A stretch of DNA of 46,244 nt, taken from the NCBI GenBank assembly GCA_010279815.1, contig QEOQ01000688.1, positions 354,431-400,674 on the forward strand, read 5' to 3'. Shown piece by piece: positions 32,736 through 44,109 of the stretch. This DNA is from Brachionus plicatilis. Lineage: Eukaryota; Rotifera; Eurotatoria; Ploima; Brachionidae. The notes below the pieces were generated by a model. It saw only the letters and a program-made list of their open reading frames with translations, did not search any database and was not told the DNA's origin. The first letter of the stretch is position 1, and every line of letters begins with the position of its first letter. The position numbers and the translations under genes are program-made.

Positions 32736-35700
32736 ATGAAGCGAAATTTTGATGCGCCCGAGCCAAAACCGGACAGTTCGAACCACGTTAATGGCGCACA
32801 TTTGTCATCAATTTTCAATCGGAACACGGGCCTCTTTCAGAACATGTTCACCGATGTGAGCGCTTTCAATCAACATTTAATCAATAATCTCACAACCAGC
32901 TTGTTTTTGGAACAGCAGAATGTTTGGTCCAAGCTTATCGCCGACCTCGGCCTAGGCTCGTCTTTGATGACACAAAATTTTTCACTTTTAGATTCAAACG
33001 CTAAGCCATGCGAAGCCAAAAAAGCCAAAAATTCTTTTTCTATCAGTGATATTATTCAACAATCAGAAGATTCACCTTTAAATCTCAGCAAATCAAAGAA
33101 TGGTGTAAATAGTCTTACTTCATTGTCAAAAAAGTCTCCTGAGCCAGCTCAAAATAGAACTAATGATGCAAGTGAAAATCAAAATGAGCCTGTAAACAGA
33201 GATTTAAATTTAATAGAAAGCAAATTGAGACTTCCTCTAAAAATTGGGTATAGGTTATTTGTGTGCCATGGTTGAATTTAAAATTAAATTTTATTTTTTT
33301 TGTAGATTTAGGCGAGAAACGATTGTCAGAGAGCTTACCAATAGTGGTGTCAAAGGCGACATAATTTACTATTCGCCATGTGGAAGAAAGCTCAGAAATT
33401 TCCAAGAAATAGAAAGGGTAAGAAGCAAATTACCATAAAACTCTGTCTACTGGCCCAGAATTTTGAGTTTAATTTTAATTTAACCCCAATTTTTAGCTAT
33501 AATTTTTTCAGAAGTAAAAAGAAGAAGTTTTATTTTTGACTAGGCTTTTAAATTTTTTTTTTAAATTTGAATTTAAAGGGTGATTTATTTAATTTGTTCA
33601 TTAAGTCAAAAAATTAAATTAGACGATAAAAGATTATTATGAACTTGGTTAAAACGAACAGATTTTTTGTTAAGTTTTAAAGGCTAAAATTGAAAAAAAA
33701 TTTAAGGCTTAGTTTGAGTCATTAAAGTATTATTAAGCTTTTAGAAAAAAAATCAAATCTAAGTTTACTAAAAAATAATGAGAGTTTTAATTAAATCAAA
33801 ACTAAATCGGCTTTATCGACTGTTTTTGCACTCATACTTAAGCTTAAAGAGATTTTTTAAATTTTTATCTTTAAATTAAATTAAAAAAAAATTTTGTTGT
33901 CTAATTAATTTTATTAGAACTTAGATAATATAAGATTAGATAGAATAGATAGATAGAAGATTAGATAATAATAAACCTCAAAAAGCTGAATATAAAAAAT
34001 GTTTTATTTTTTAATTAATTGGCAATTATTTTAACCATTTTCAGTATTTTTGTAAAATGACATGATTATTTTTTTTTTTAAATACAAAAAAAGAATTCTA
34101 AAAAATAATTGAGATGAACCTTGACGGACAATTGTAGTAATTCATGAGTCTTCCGTCATAAATTAAGTCATTAAAAAAATAAACCTATTTGAGTCCAAAT
34201 TTCGAGCATTTGAAATTTATAATTTTTATATTTTATTTGAATTTACTTTGTAATTTACTTAGATTTATTTTATATTTCTTTTTATTGGGTCGAATATTAT
34301 TTATGCAAAATTATTTCAATAATTTTAAACTTGAATTTAGTAGAAAAATTTGATGTTTAGAAATTTCGTAAAAATTTAAAGTTCAAAAGGAAAAATAATT
34401 AAAAAAATTTATTAAAAATTTAAAGCCTTTTGTTCAAATGAAGCAATTACCGTGATTCCTCTGTATTAGTAGAAAATTCCTAAAATTTGAGCAAAAAATT
34501 TCTTTTTATTTGAGTCACTTTTTGATAGGAAAATTTTTTGAGTAAAAGTAACCCTTTGATGACCGAATTTACTTTTGTATAAAAAAAAATTGTATTTAAG
34601 TAAATTACGTAAAATCTCATAAATTAACGTAAATTGACCTAAAATCCGTGTGGCAAATAAATACTATAGTATCTTGCCATTCTCGGAGACTCTTCAAGCA
34701 GTTTTAGTAAATCTCTGTTTTTACGTTAATTATTTCTTAAAAAGGATCATTTTTTCATATTAAAATTATTTTAGAAATGGTTTTAATCATATTTTTTTTA
34801 ATCATTAATTAATATAAAAACTTGAGTTTTTACCAGAATATTTTTTTTGAGAAATGTTTAAGTATTTCTATATATTTAGTAAAATTTTTAAAAAATGTCT
34901 TTCAATGCTATTATCTTTTAAGTATTTGTTTTTATTTAATATTTAAAAGATTATACGATATGACAATCAAGAATTTTTTTAAAATACTTTTATAAATATT
35001 TCAAAATTTTTGATCAAGTTCAAAAATACTCATTTAATAATAACAATAATAATATGAGCTACTACAGGCATTAGCCTGTAGAGCAAGACTAAGAGTCTCA
35101 CTATGGTAGGCAAAAAATCAAAAAATAAGTTAAATAAACTAAAAGGAATAATTTTTGTTTAATTGTTGTTGATCTGAGGCTAAAAAATCATCCAGTTTCT
35201 TTTTAAAATTTTCTTTTGATGTTGCTGCCAATACATTTAATAGATAATATTTGAAGCATTTTATAGAAATAATATTTTCCATTTAATTTTTTAATTTTAG
35301 TCAAAATATGAACAAAATATAAGTCATTCATTATAGAGAATTAACCACATGGCATTATATTAAATATAAAATCCAGAATATCATTTTCAAGTTTATTGAC
35401 TCATTTATAAGAATCTAATTTAAGAATTTTATCAAAATTAAATTTTTTATATTTATTCATTTTTTGATTTGTTTAATTGGCTTAATTAAAATTTGAATGC
35501 AATGAAATAATTTAATACAGGTTCAAACAATGAAATGGGTTAAATAATATTGAGTAAAAAATGAATTGGGCTTTAGGATAAACTAATTCATTTTTTTATT
35601 TTTTTATTTTTAGTATTTGTACAAATTTTATGCGGATCAAAAAATTAAAAATGTACAGCTAACAAAGGAGAATTATACTTTTAGTTCTAAATACATAGTT

Positions 35701-38700
35701 GGTAATTATCTTTTACCCGTGGACGATCAAAAATTTTTGGATGCATCGATAAATCACAACAACATCAAGGTAAGCTTATTGACTTTTTTCTCTCTCACTC
35801 AAAAAAATATTCTATCGGAATTGCTCGAGAATTTTTTGATATGTTAAAAAAAATCAACTTCAGTCTATCCTGGATTTTATGGCCCTCGATTTGTGACAAA
35901 AAACGATGGAACGCAAAAATTCCATTTCTTTTTAATGATATTTTTTTCGATTTTATGAGAATGACTTTTTTAGTTCATTTTAGAATCTTTTACATGTTAA
36001 AAAATTCGATTTAATGATATTTTATTGTTTTTATGATAAAGAAATTAAATTAATGAATCACATTGATTCTGTCAATAAAGAAATCTTAAGAAGTGGTTGA
36101 GATTCAGGAAAAATAAGTATATTATGAACTTTAAGTAGAAGGATTTTAAATTTTTTATAAAAAATATAGATAAACGTTTTATATGTACTGTACTTTAATG
36201 GAAAAAAATACTTAATTATAAATTTGCTTAAGCTGAAATTTCAATCACCTGTCATTGCTCATTTATCTATTCTCTTTTTTTTTTTAATTTATTTTTATTT
36301 TAATTTTTTGATTTTTTTTATTTGATTTTAATATGAAGGATCTTAAGCTTGATACATACAGTATAAACAAATAAATAAATTAATATTGTAATTATTAGTA
36401 ATACTTTTATTAGAAATGTTTATTAAGTAATCTAACAAATTAGTAGATGCAAATTTTTATATTAAACAAATTTTCTTATTTTAATATAATTTTTTTAAAA
36501 TTTATCTATTTCAATGTTTTAGATCTTTCTTTGAAATTTTTTAATTTTTTTTTTTATCTAATGTTTACCAAATTTTTACCTTTCTCTATATTTTGATCAT
36601 TCTTTATTGCAATACAGACCCGCTTTGTTGAGTTTTAGCCATTCTTTAAAGTTGTTTGCAGTCCAAGGTAGTAGTAAAGATGATTCTAAATAAAAGCTTA
36701 TACTAATAAGAGTTGTTGGAAAAAGCATAAATTGCTTGAAAAAAAATAAATAAACAAAATTTATTGCTCGTCTGGCTTGTCATAGATTCGAGGACAGACT
36801 GTGTAATTATTCAAAAATCAAACAATAGCAAAGATGATAGATTTGATTTTAATAAGACAAAAACAGATTTATTTTTGTTATTTCTCCAATTTTCTTATTA
36901 TCTTAAGCAAACAAAAAAATTTAGATTTTTTTTTCATTTCATTTAAATCGGTTTCAATGTCATTCTAAATTTAAATCTGAACTAATCTGTAAAAACTGAA
37001 AATTAAAAAATTTAATAAACTACTTTTTTATATGGAATTTATCATTGAAACCATGATATAATAATTTTTAAATTAAAATAAAATTGATTAATTTCAATTT
37101 CATTTGACTTTATTTCAACATGAAATTAAAAGGGAATATTTTTTCAGTACAATAAATTCTGATTAGCACAATGAAAAAAACATTCAACACAATTCGATTT
37201 CTTCTCAGCACAAAAAATCATATTTAAAAAAAAAAACATTTGACACAAAAAAATTGTGTTTGAAAATAATTTTTAAAAGAAATTTTTTTTCAACACAAAA
37301 TATTTATAACATAATAAATTTTTTTTTTAATTTTAAATTTTATTTAATGATATTTATAAGTGGAAGTTAGGTAAATAAAGTAAATTTCGAAGTTTAAAGA
37401 AAAGAAATTAAAAAAAATAGTTTCTAGAAAACTATTTTTACGCATTTTTTGCTCCACCTCTTTTAGGTTAATTGACAAATTGGTCCTTTTTTTAAACAGT
37501 TCTTTTAATGCCAATAAATGTGCACAATATCCTAATTTAGTGAAAAATTTGTAAGAACATTTCTTACTGTTAAGCTCAACTTTATAACAGTTCTTGAATA
37601 AATTTTTTTTTAATTTTCCCAACAAGCCATTTTTTAACCAGTTTAATGTTACACTTTGAAGTCTTTGAAAATTTTGAAGCTAATTAAAAATCATTTTTGT
37701 ATAAATAATTTTCTGTGTTGAATGTGTTTATTTCACTTTTAAATTTTGTGCTAAAAGTAATTTCAAATTTTTATTATTGTGTTGAGAAGAAATCATTTTG
37801 TGCTGAGCGCATTGAAATTGTGTTGAATGGATATTTTTTTGTTTTGAAAAGGGAGACCCAAATTAAAATTTACCCAGAAGTCAATTCTTAATCAGGATCC
37901 TGTAGGATCTTATACGAATTTTAAGAAATACATTTCTTAATTAGATCTTTAATAAATTTTAATAAAATTTGTATGAATTTTTAAGGATTTTAATTAAGCT
38001 TTATTTTTTAAATTCTAATTAAAATCTAAGGAAATCTATTAATGGAGTAAAATAAAGGACTGTTCCTTGGGCTAATAAATTGGTCCCTAAAAATTCTATT
38101 AGGAGAAAAAAAAATCTGAATTTATGGTAATAATCTTTTATTATTTTTAAAGGAGTTCAACCACAATGTTCTAAATGAAAATGATATTATAGCAAAAATA
38201 GCCGAGTTATATCCGGATTTTAAGCGTGGTTTAAATGAAAATTTCGACTCGATTTCTAATGAACAAGAATTTCACTCAAACAATATAAATGATTTTAAAA
38301 TGTCACCGCACGACTCAAAGCAAAAAGAAAAATATCTTCAGCGGGAAAAAAAAGCTCGCCTCCGCTGGTTCAGCTACATGCTTTGTAAATACACGGATAA
38401 AAAAATCAATTCTGAATGTTCCAACTATGAAGCCTTTTCCAAAACAAACCACGCTCAGATTGACGACATGCAGCAAAATTTTTTACCTAATCTACCCGAA
38501 TACAATTCTCTAAACACAGCTCTGGGCCAACCAAACTTATCATGGCTAGCAGACTCACTTCAGACCATCGAATTCGTGGCCAACTTTGGCACAAGCCTGC
38601 TTAAATCTTTTGCAGACTCGCACGACCATCACACAGATCTGTCCATTCTGATCTCGGTAAAAAACTTCTACCAAGCTCTTAAAAATGTTAAACACAAAAA

Positions 38701-41700
38701 AGAGTTAAATGAATTGGTCCAAATGATGCTTAAAATTTTGCTCGACGAGCAGACCGCGGACATCGGCGACGAATTTGACACCGACCAAGACTATTTGGTC
38801 GCTCAAATTCGCCTCTTTGACATCACCGAATGGACATTTAGCGAAATACTGCGTCTTTATTTTGTCAAGTGTTTAAAAAATTTAAAATCTCACAGAGACA
38901 CCTGTAGCTTTGACATCGACATTACCAGCGACTTGGAGCAAAAGATACAGCTGTTTGTCCAAGAGCTTGAATCAAACCATTTTGACATGCTAAAAATTGA
39001 GACCAAGGCGGCCATTTTGGCCCACTTGAGCGACGATTTACTTCAAAATTCATCTTTTTTACAAAGCTCAAGTCTGGATCAGGAACTTAGGCGGCCAAAT
39101 GCCATCTCGGAATCCATTGAGGAAACTTTGGACCAGCTAAGCAAGCTCAGACAAGACAAAGTACAGATAAACCACAAAATTCGTCACTCACCACAATTGG
39201 ATGAGAAAATGCACCAGCAAAAGCAGATCGCCCAGGAAGAAATTTCAGGCTTGCAAAGGCAGCTTCGCTCAGGACAATGTTTGGGTCAGGACCGATTCAG
39301 GCGGCTCTATTGGAAACTGAACAGTTTTAAACCAATTATTATCCAGTCCTACTACCAGGGTAATCTACAAGACACAAGTTGTCTGCACAGAGAAGTGAGT
39401 GATGTGGTCAATGACTTGGTAGATCAAGTCGAGTCAAATTTGGAAAATGAAAAAATTGTCCAAAAATATTCCCATTTAATTGAGCTGAAGCAAGAGCCTT
39501 TTGATTTAAAGATTAAGAGTGACCAGGCCGAATTTTTGTCGCTAAATTTTAGCGACATAGAAATTCTTGTTAGAAATATTTTCTTCAATTTAAATGGAAA
39601 AAAAAATTCTCTGGATCATTTGAGCAACCAGCATGGATCAAGTGACAAGTGGTGGCTATTTGATAAAAACTGCTCGGACATCCTTAGTTCGCTGTCCAGT
39701 CATGGTTTTCGTGAAAAAATTTTGCTCAAAAATTTGGCCCAATTGGACCAGATTGGTCCAGATGAGAATTTTGCGGAACATTTAGATTTCAATCAGGTGA
39801 AACAAATGCGGAATGATAGAGCCAAAGTTCTGAAGCAAATAATGAATCTAGAGAACAAGGTGTACAGTGCTAACCTGCAATTGGCGCAGAGTGGACCAGA
39901 TAAAGTAAATTGTGAGCCAGAAAGCTCGGATGAGAACCAATTGATCAAATGTGCCCGAGAGCGACTGCTAAAACTGGAACAATCAATTGATAAACGGTAT
40001 CTCCGGTACCCTTTTTCATTCAGGAAAAAACTTGGCAACTACAAGCTAAAAATTAGCAATGAGACTGACCAGGTGCTTTTGGAAAAAGTTGAGCAAAATA
40101 TGACCTGTGGTAAAATCAACATGTCAATTAAATTAAATCAAGATATTCGCACTTATATGAAAAAAATAGATGTCAACAGAAAAGAAGGTAGTTGTGTGAA
40201 CGTGACCAACGAGTTGCTTAGATGGAGGCGCTTGGTAAGCAGCTCCAAGACCTCAAGTCAAATAATGATTTATTTAAATGAATTGAATAAATATATCGAA
40301 TGGGATAAGTCGATAATGAAAGCCAGTTGCCACATATGCAGTATGGACGATAATGAAGAAAGTCTTTTGCTTTGTGATAATTGTGACTTGGGCTACCATA
40401 CATACTGCTTTAGACCAAAAATAGAACGGTAAGTTAAATGTAATGCTAGCACCTTATTGATAGTTTTTGATGAGTTTATTGGTCACTCAAAATTAAAAAA
40501 TTGTTTCTACCAACTTTTTAGCACAAAGGTTTTTTTAACTAAATTTTTTTTGGTTAAAAGTAAAAAAAATAAATAAAAAACTTTGTAATAAAAACTTTAT
40601 TTTCTCCTTTTCTCTTAAAATTTTAAACTAATTTTTAAGGGTCTAGTGGAAAAAGGTGTTCTAAAAAACTCGCTTACTCCCTTTCCTATTGCTAAAAACC
40701 GTAAGGAATTAATTTTTTTCGTGAATAAACTTTTTTTAAAACCATTTTTCCATTCAATCATACTCACACCTTCCGTTTTATATATTTATCCATATTGACC
40801 TTTCCAAGAATAATTACAGTGGTGATTTGATTACAGTATTTTACGAAAATTTACGTAAAATACCGTAAATTAACCAAATTTTACCACATTTTACCTAAAT
40901 TAACGTAAAATCCGAAAAGTGAAAAAGAAGTATTTTACGAAAAATTACGTAAATTTTCAGGATTTTGAGATAATTTTGGTAAAATTTGGTAAAATTAAAA
41001 ACGGCCAATTCAAAATTCAAAATTTTTTGAAAAATGTCTTTTTTTTCCTAAAATTTTAAATTTTAAAGATTTAAGACAGTTTTTTTTTCATAAATTGGTC
41101 AAAAAAATAGTTATTTTTAAATTTTCATAAAAAAAACTGTCTTAAATCTTTAAAATTTAAAATTTTAGGAAAAAAAAGATATTTTTTCAAAAAATTTTGA
41201 ATTTTGAATTGGCCGTTTTTAATTTTACCAAATTTTACCAAAATTATCTCAAAATTCTGAAAATTTACGTAATTTTTCGTAAAATACTCTAAAGAATTCA
41301 CCACTATAATTTGAAAATTAAAAAAAAAATATGCCCATCATTTTAGTCAAGCGATTTTCAATCTACGATTTAGAGAAAAATATTTTTAATTTCTTTAATT
41401 TAAAATTTATAAGAATTATTTGAATTTCAATATGAAAATTTATAATATAAAATATTATTCAATACTTTTTATATTATGAAAACTTTTTTAAGAATATTTA
41501 AAATCAAAATATTAAAAATTAAAAAAAAATTTTTTTAAGTATTCCTGACGGAGACTGGTATTGCTTTAAGTGTATTGGGAAATTTTTGGGAAATAAACAA
41601 ATGTGTTATGTATGTGGTTGGGATAGTGCTGTACCAAATGAAAGTGAGAAACAAATTTTGAATAAATGTGAAAAATGCTTGTGCATCTTTCATGGTAAAT

Positions 41701-42363
41701 GTATGCCAAATGCAAAACTTTTCAAGACCACATTCAAATGGCATTGTGTTAACTGCTTATCGGTACATTAAAAATTATCCAAATTAATATTATTTTTATT
41801 ATTTTAACAAATATTAGAACAAAAATAAAATTGTCAAAGTGGATGATGCCAAAATTACAGAATGCGATAGAGTGCCTAAAAAAAGAGGACGAAAACGAAA
41901 ATATCCATTAACAGATGAGAATGCTGCCATTGACGATTCAAAAAAAGTTAAGAATCATGCGGAAAATGATGCAGAAACCCCGAATGATTCGGTCAAAAAG
42001 ATTTCTTTAAGCGAAAGATTAACTCTAAAGAAAGTTAAGCAGCAAAATGAATCTGATTTACACAAGTGTCGAATTTTACTCAATGAATTGATTCGAAATA
42101 AGTATTCGAATTATTTTATGGTAAAAGTGAGTGAAAAAGAATATCCTGATTATTATGAGATAATAAAAGAACCAATTGATCTGAAAACTATTAAAGAAAA
42201 ACTAAAAGGAAAAATGTATGAAAATAAAGAACGATTTGCGTATGATTGTAGGCTTATATTTGATAATTGTGAATGCTTTAATGAAGATAATAGTCAAATT
42301 GGTCAGGCGGGTCACAAACTACGAGCGTTTTTTGAAACTAAATGGCTGAAGTTATTTGATTAA
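32736..42363 (+). CDS. BAZ2: BAZ2/TIP5/Toutatis-type chromatin remodelling subunit (MBD/TAM, DDT, WHIM, two PHD fingers, bromodomain)
   Basis: Large regulatory subunit that, in the BAZ2 family, partners ISWI-type ATPases and reads chromatin in the nucleus. Six exons, 32736-33247, 33306-33417, 35614-35769, 38153-40428, 41540-41762 and 41818-42363, with GT-AG junctions and matching phases give 1274 residues. PLNLS at 114-118 resembles a CtBP docking motif. The MBD/TAM domain, about 162-245, includes RRETIVRELT and GDIIYYSPCGRKLRNF. A DDT-like region lies near 370-430 (LADSLQTIEFVANFG), a WHIM motif near 637 (LGQDRFRRLYWKL), and PHD1 near 986-1030 (CHICSMDD...LLCDNCDLGYHTYC). PHD2 follows directly (CYVCGWD...CEKCLCIFHGKC...WHCVNC). 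An AT-hook-like KKRGRKRKYP precedes the C-terminal bromodomain (about 1174-1274; YPDYYEIIKEPIDLKTIKEK). It is shorter than vertebrate BAZ2A/B, mainly in the linkers. A poly(A) signal lies about 110 bp past the stop. Confidence 0.92.
33925..33972. repeat. AGAT/TAGA microsatellite-like tract
   Basis: Repeated TAGATA/GATAGA units in BAZ2 intron 2. Confidence 0.6.
35035..35282 (-). mobile_element. Non-LTR retrotransposon (LINE) 3' end
   Basis: On the minus strand, 35282-35139 reads MENIISIKCF..., NVLAATSKENFKKKLDDFLA and ...NYSF then stop. This resembles the extreme C-terminus of CR1/Jockey-like LINE ORF2 (alanine-rich turn, then FKxKLDxFL). The 3' UTR contains a perfect hairpin, CTACAGGC-TAAT-GCCTGTAG, and ends in an ATT-type simple repeat at 35035-35056. 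The 5' part is lost, as usual for LINE insertions. The tail resembles 19340-19425. Confidence 0.6.
37132..37859. mobile_element. Mutator-like element (MULE) with exact 9-bp target duplication
   Basis: It starts GGGAATA and ends GAGACCC, and is flanked by identical 9-bp AAATTAAAA (37123-37131 and 37860-37868). Both end regions carry many copies of CAACACAA/CAGCACAAA, pointing inward in opposite orientations, in long loose terminal inverted repeats. A broken transposase tail with a SWIM-like motif lies inside on the minus strand. The 728-bp length marks an internally deleted copy. Confidence 0.8.
37344..37625 (-). pseudogene. MULE transposase C-terminal fragment with degraded SWIM zinc motif
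   Basis: 93 codons reading ...NCYKVELNSKKCSYKFFTKL, then GYCAHLLALKELFKK and so on. The SWIM pattern CxC...CxH is recognisable, but the second Cys is Tyr (CSY instead of CxC). SWIM fingers occur at the C-termini of MULE transposases, and the fragment lies inside an element with MULE-type 9-bp duplication. The domain call alone would be weak; the context supports it. Confidence 0.55.
40429..41539 (+). other. Intron 5 of the BAZ2-like gene, splitting PHD1
   Basis: 1111 bp, donor GTAAGT, splitting an Arg codon in PHD1 before the final CFKC pair. Nearly half of it is the large foldback element at 40818-41305. Confidence 0.85.
40818..41305. mobile_element. Large foldback element with ~160-bp near-identical inverted arms
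   Basis: The arms, about 40930-41089 and 41124-41289, are reverse complements with only a few mismatches and a spacer of about 35 bp. Outer ends AGTGGTGA and TCACCACT bound the element. The imperfect 8-bp flanks ATAATTAC (40810-40817) and ATAATTTG (41306-41313) suggest an hAT-sized target duplication. The motif GTATTTTACGAAAA occurs twice on the left, indicating an extra left-end duplication. Inside a transcribed intron it can form a very long RNA hairpin. Confidence 0.75.
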
Positions 42364-42516
42364 TTAATGTAAAGTAATTATGTAAAAATGTTTTGATGTT
42401 TTTGAAAAGAGTTTTATTTGAATTTTTAAAAACTATTTTCACTAGTTTTTGTTTTATTTATGCCTAATTGTTAATAAAATAAAGATATTCAAAAAAAAAT
42501 AATATTAAAATTTGGC

Positions 42517-43053
42517 TGGCATTTTTTATTTCATCAAATATCAAAAAATATTTCATCAAAAAATTGAATAAATAACATCAGAATTTTATCATCAAAAACA
42601 TAAAATTCATCACCAAAAAATTTTTATTCTTATTACCAAATTTTCTAAAGCTTAACCAGAAAAAAATTTACATTAAACACAATTAAAAAAAATTATCATC
42701 AAAATACACGAAGATTTAGGTTAACTAAGTAAAAAAGATTTATCAAAAATTTTTTTATCATTAAATAAAAAAAGCCATTTAAACAAAATCAATATAAAAA
42801 TAAAATATAAAATAGAGAAAAAAAATCTAGCTCAATAAAACTTTATTGACTATTTAAGGACTACGACGAGTTCTTTTTTCACCAACATCAAGGGTCTTAG
42901 CATTATCAGGAATTTTTGTAAATTTATTTTTAACAGCAATATTTATAAACCTTTTTTAATGTAATACTTTTTGAATATCTTGGACAATCACATGAAAATC
43001 TCCCATGATCTATCCAATTATTATCATATACATCAACTGTCAGTTTTTTATCG
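42517..43053 (-). mobile_element. MULE remnant with CATCAAAA-rich terminus and transposase tail
   Basis: 42517-42745 holds repeated CATCAAAA, CATCACCAAAA and similar motifs, like the repeat-rich ends of the MULE at 37.1-37.9 kb. On the minus strand, 43053-42854 reads DKKLTVDVYDNNWIDHGRFS, then CDCPRYSKS. After a frame break it continues IAVKNKFTKIPDNAKT, LDVGEKRTRRSP and stop. This matches the SWIM finger (CDCPRY...) and the IPxxAKTxxxGxKRxRxxP tail of MULE transposases. The CxH half of the finger is lost. The far end was not found; a LINE fragment adjoins. Confidence 0.65.
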
Positions 43054-43110
43054 ATAGGGTATTTGGTATTATATCATTATAGGCAAAGAAAATAATTGAT
43101 ACATTTTTCA

Positions 43111-43355
43111 TTATCTACTCCTTGTGGAACAAAGAGTCATTACTTTTGATTTCCATTCAAGTCGATCTTTCGACCTTACCTTTTATTCTCCCCATGTCAT
43201 TACCATTTCAGCGAGCTCTTTCGTGGTTTTAAACATCCATGTTACTGCTAGTCGTCTTACTTTACTACTACTAGTCGTAGGTGTCCATTAAAAGGCTCTT
43301 TTTGGTATCCGTGTTTCTTTCATTCTAAGTACATGTCCAAGGCAATGCGGTCTTT
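43111..43355 (-). pseudogene. Non-LTR retrotransposon reverse transcriptase C-terminus, degraded
   Basis: The minus-strand frame reads PHCLGHVLRMKETRIPKRAF-stop-WTPTTSSSKVRRLAVTWMFK, then ELAEMVMTWGE-stop, then KDRLEWKSKVMTLCSTRSR and stop. This is the well-known LINE ORF2 tail (GHVLRM..R.PK.AL.W.P...R..TW.......G.TW.E....A.DR..W......LCST). Two in-frame stops show decay. The upstream RT core is missing. Confidence 0.75.
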
Positions 43356-43858
43356 GTAAATTTTTGAATAAAAATTTCAATAAATCATTTGATAAAAAGA
43401 TTGAAAAAATTTTATATTGATTATAATTTATTTGAAGATGAAAATATTTTTACCCTTAAATAATTATTTGTTCATAGATTGCTTATCTAATCTTTCATAA
43501 AAGTGTTTTTTGTTGAATTGGAAAAAGTGCAATTTATTTAAAAAATTTATTTGAATTATTCGAGAAAGAAATCAAAAATTAATAATTGATGAAATTTTTA
43601 AATTTCATTCAAAACTTCCAATGCAAAAAGAAAAAAATTTTATAGCTTTTGTTTCAATGGTCAAAAACTTGTTCTGAAAATGAAACAAAGTGAAATAACT
43701 TTTATTTTACTACCTAATACTGCTGAAGTCAGCATAATCTGTGCCAATTAATTGCTTTATTTTTTAAATATTTTTAAATAGCGTGCAATTTTGTAGAATT
43801 CGCCGCATATTTGGCACCATCAAATCGCTCAAAATCCAATAATTGACAATGAACTAAT
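43356..43858. other. AT-rich spacer between LINE fragment and hAT MITE
   Basis: No gene or clear element recognised. Confidence 0.5.
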
Positions 43859-43866
43859 GTATGAAT

Positions 43867-44101
43867 CAGAGTTGTTTAAAAGTCACAAGTCTCAAGTCCA
43901 GGCTTTAAAATTTTGAATACTGAAGAAGAAATTTATGCTAAAATTGCAAGAAAATTCTGATAAATGACAAATCTATTTCATTAGACAACCCAAGAGTTAA
44001 TTTTTTGATATGAAGCCTGATCTAGCAAATTTTAAAAAAAGTTAGGACTTGGATTTTTTTTTAATGACTTGGATTTTTTTTGGGACTTTTAAACAACTCT
44101 G
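43867..44101. mobile_element. hAT-type MITE with exact 8-bp target duplication
   Basis: The ends CAGAGTTGTTTAAAAGTC and its complement (one mismatch) are flanked by identical GTATGAAT at 43859-43866 and 44102-44109. At 235 bp it has no coding capacity. Subterminal CAAGTC/GACTTG motifs repeat on both sides. The CAGAG start and 8-bp duplication are typical of hAT. Confidence 0.88.
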
Positions 44102-44109
44102 GTATGAAT

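Larger units (their letters stand above)
33418..35613 (+). other. Intron 2 of the BAZ2-like gene
   Basis: 2196 bp, splitting the MBD/TAM domain between IER and YLYKFY. It contains an AGAT-type microsatellite near 33925-33970, ACGTAAA-rich repeat traces near 34595-34650 related to the large foldback in intron 5, and an antisense LINE 3' end at 35035-35282. Confidence 0.8.
35770..38152 (+). other. Intron 3 of the BAZ2-like gene, with a MULE insertion
   Basis: 2383 bp, donor GTAAGC, acceptor TTTTTAAAG, phase 0. It contains the Mutator-like element at 37132-37859. The rest is AT-rich; a short antisense coding-like patch near 36600-36700 is unresolved. Confidence 0.8.

Noticed and set aside
36764..36946. 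60-codon plus-strand frame in BAZ2 intron 3
   Set aside because: The Phe-rich tail is AT-driven and the frame is not compatible with neighbouring BAZ2 exons.
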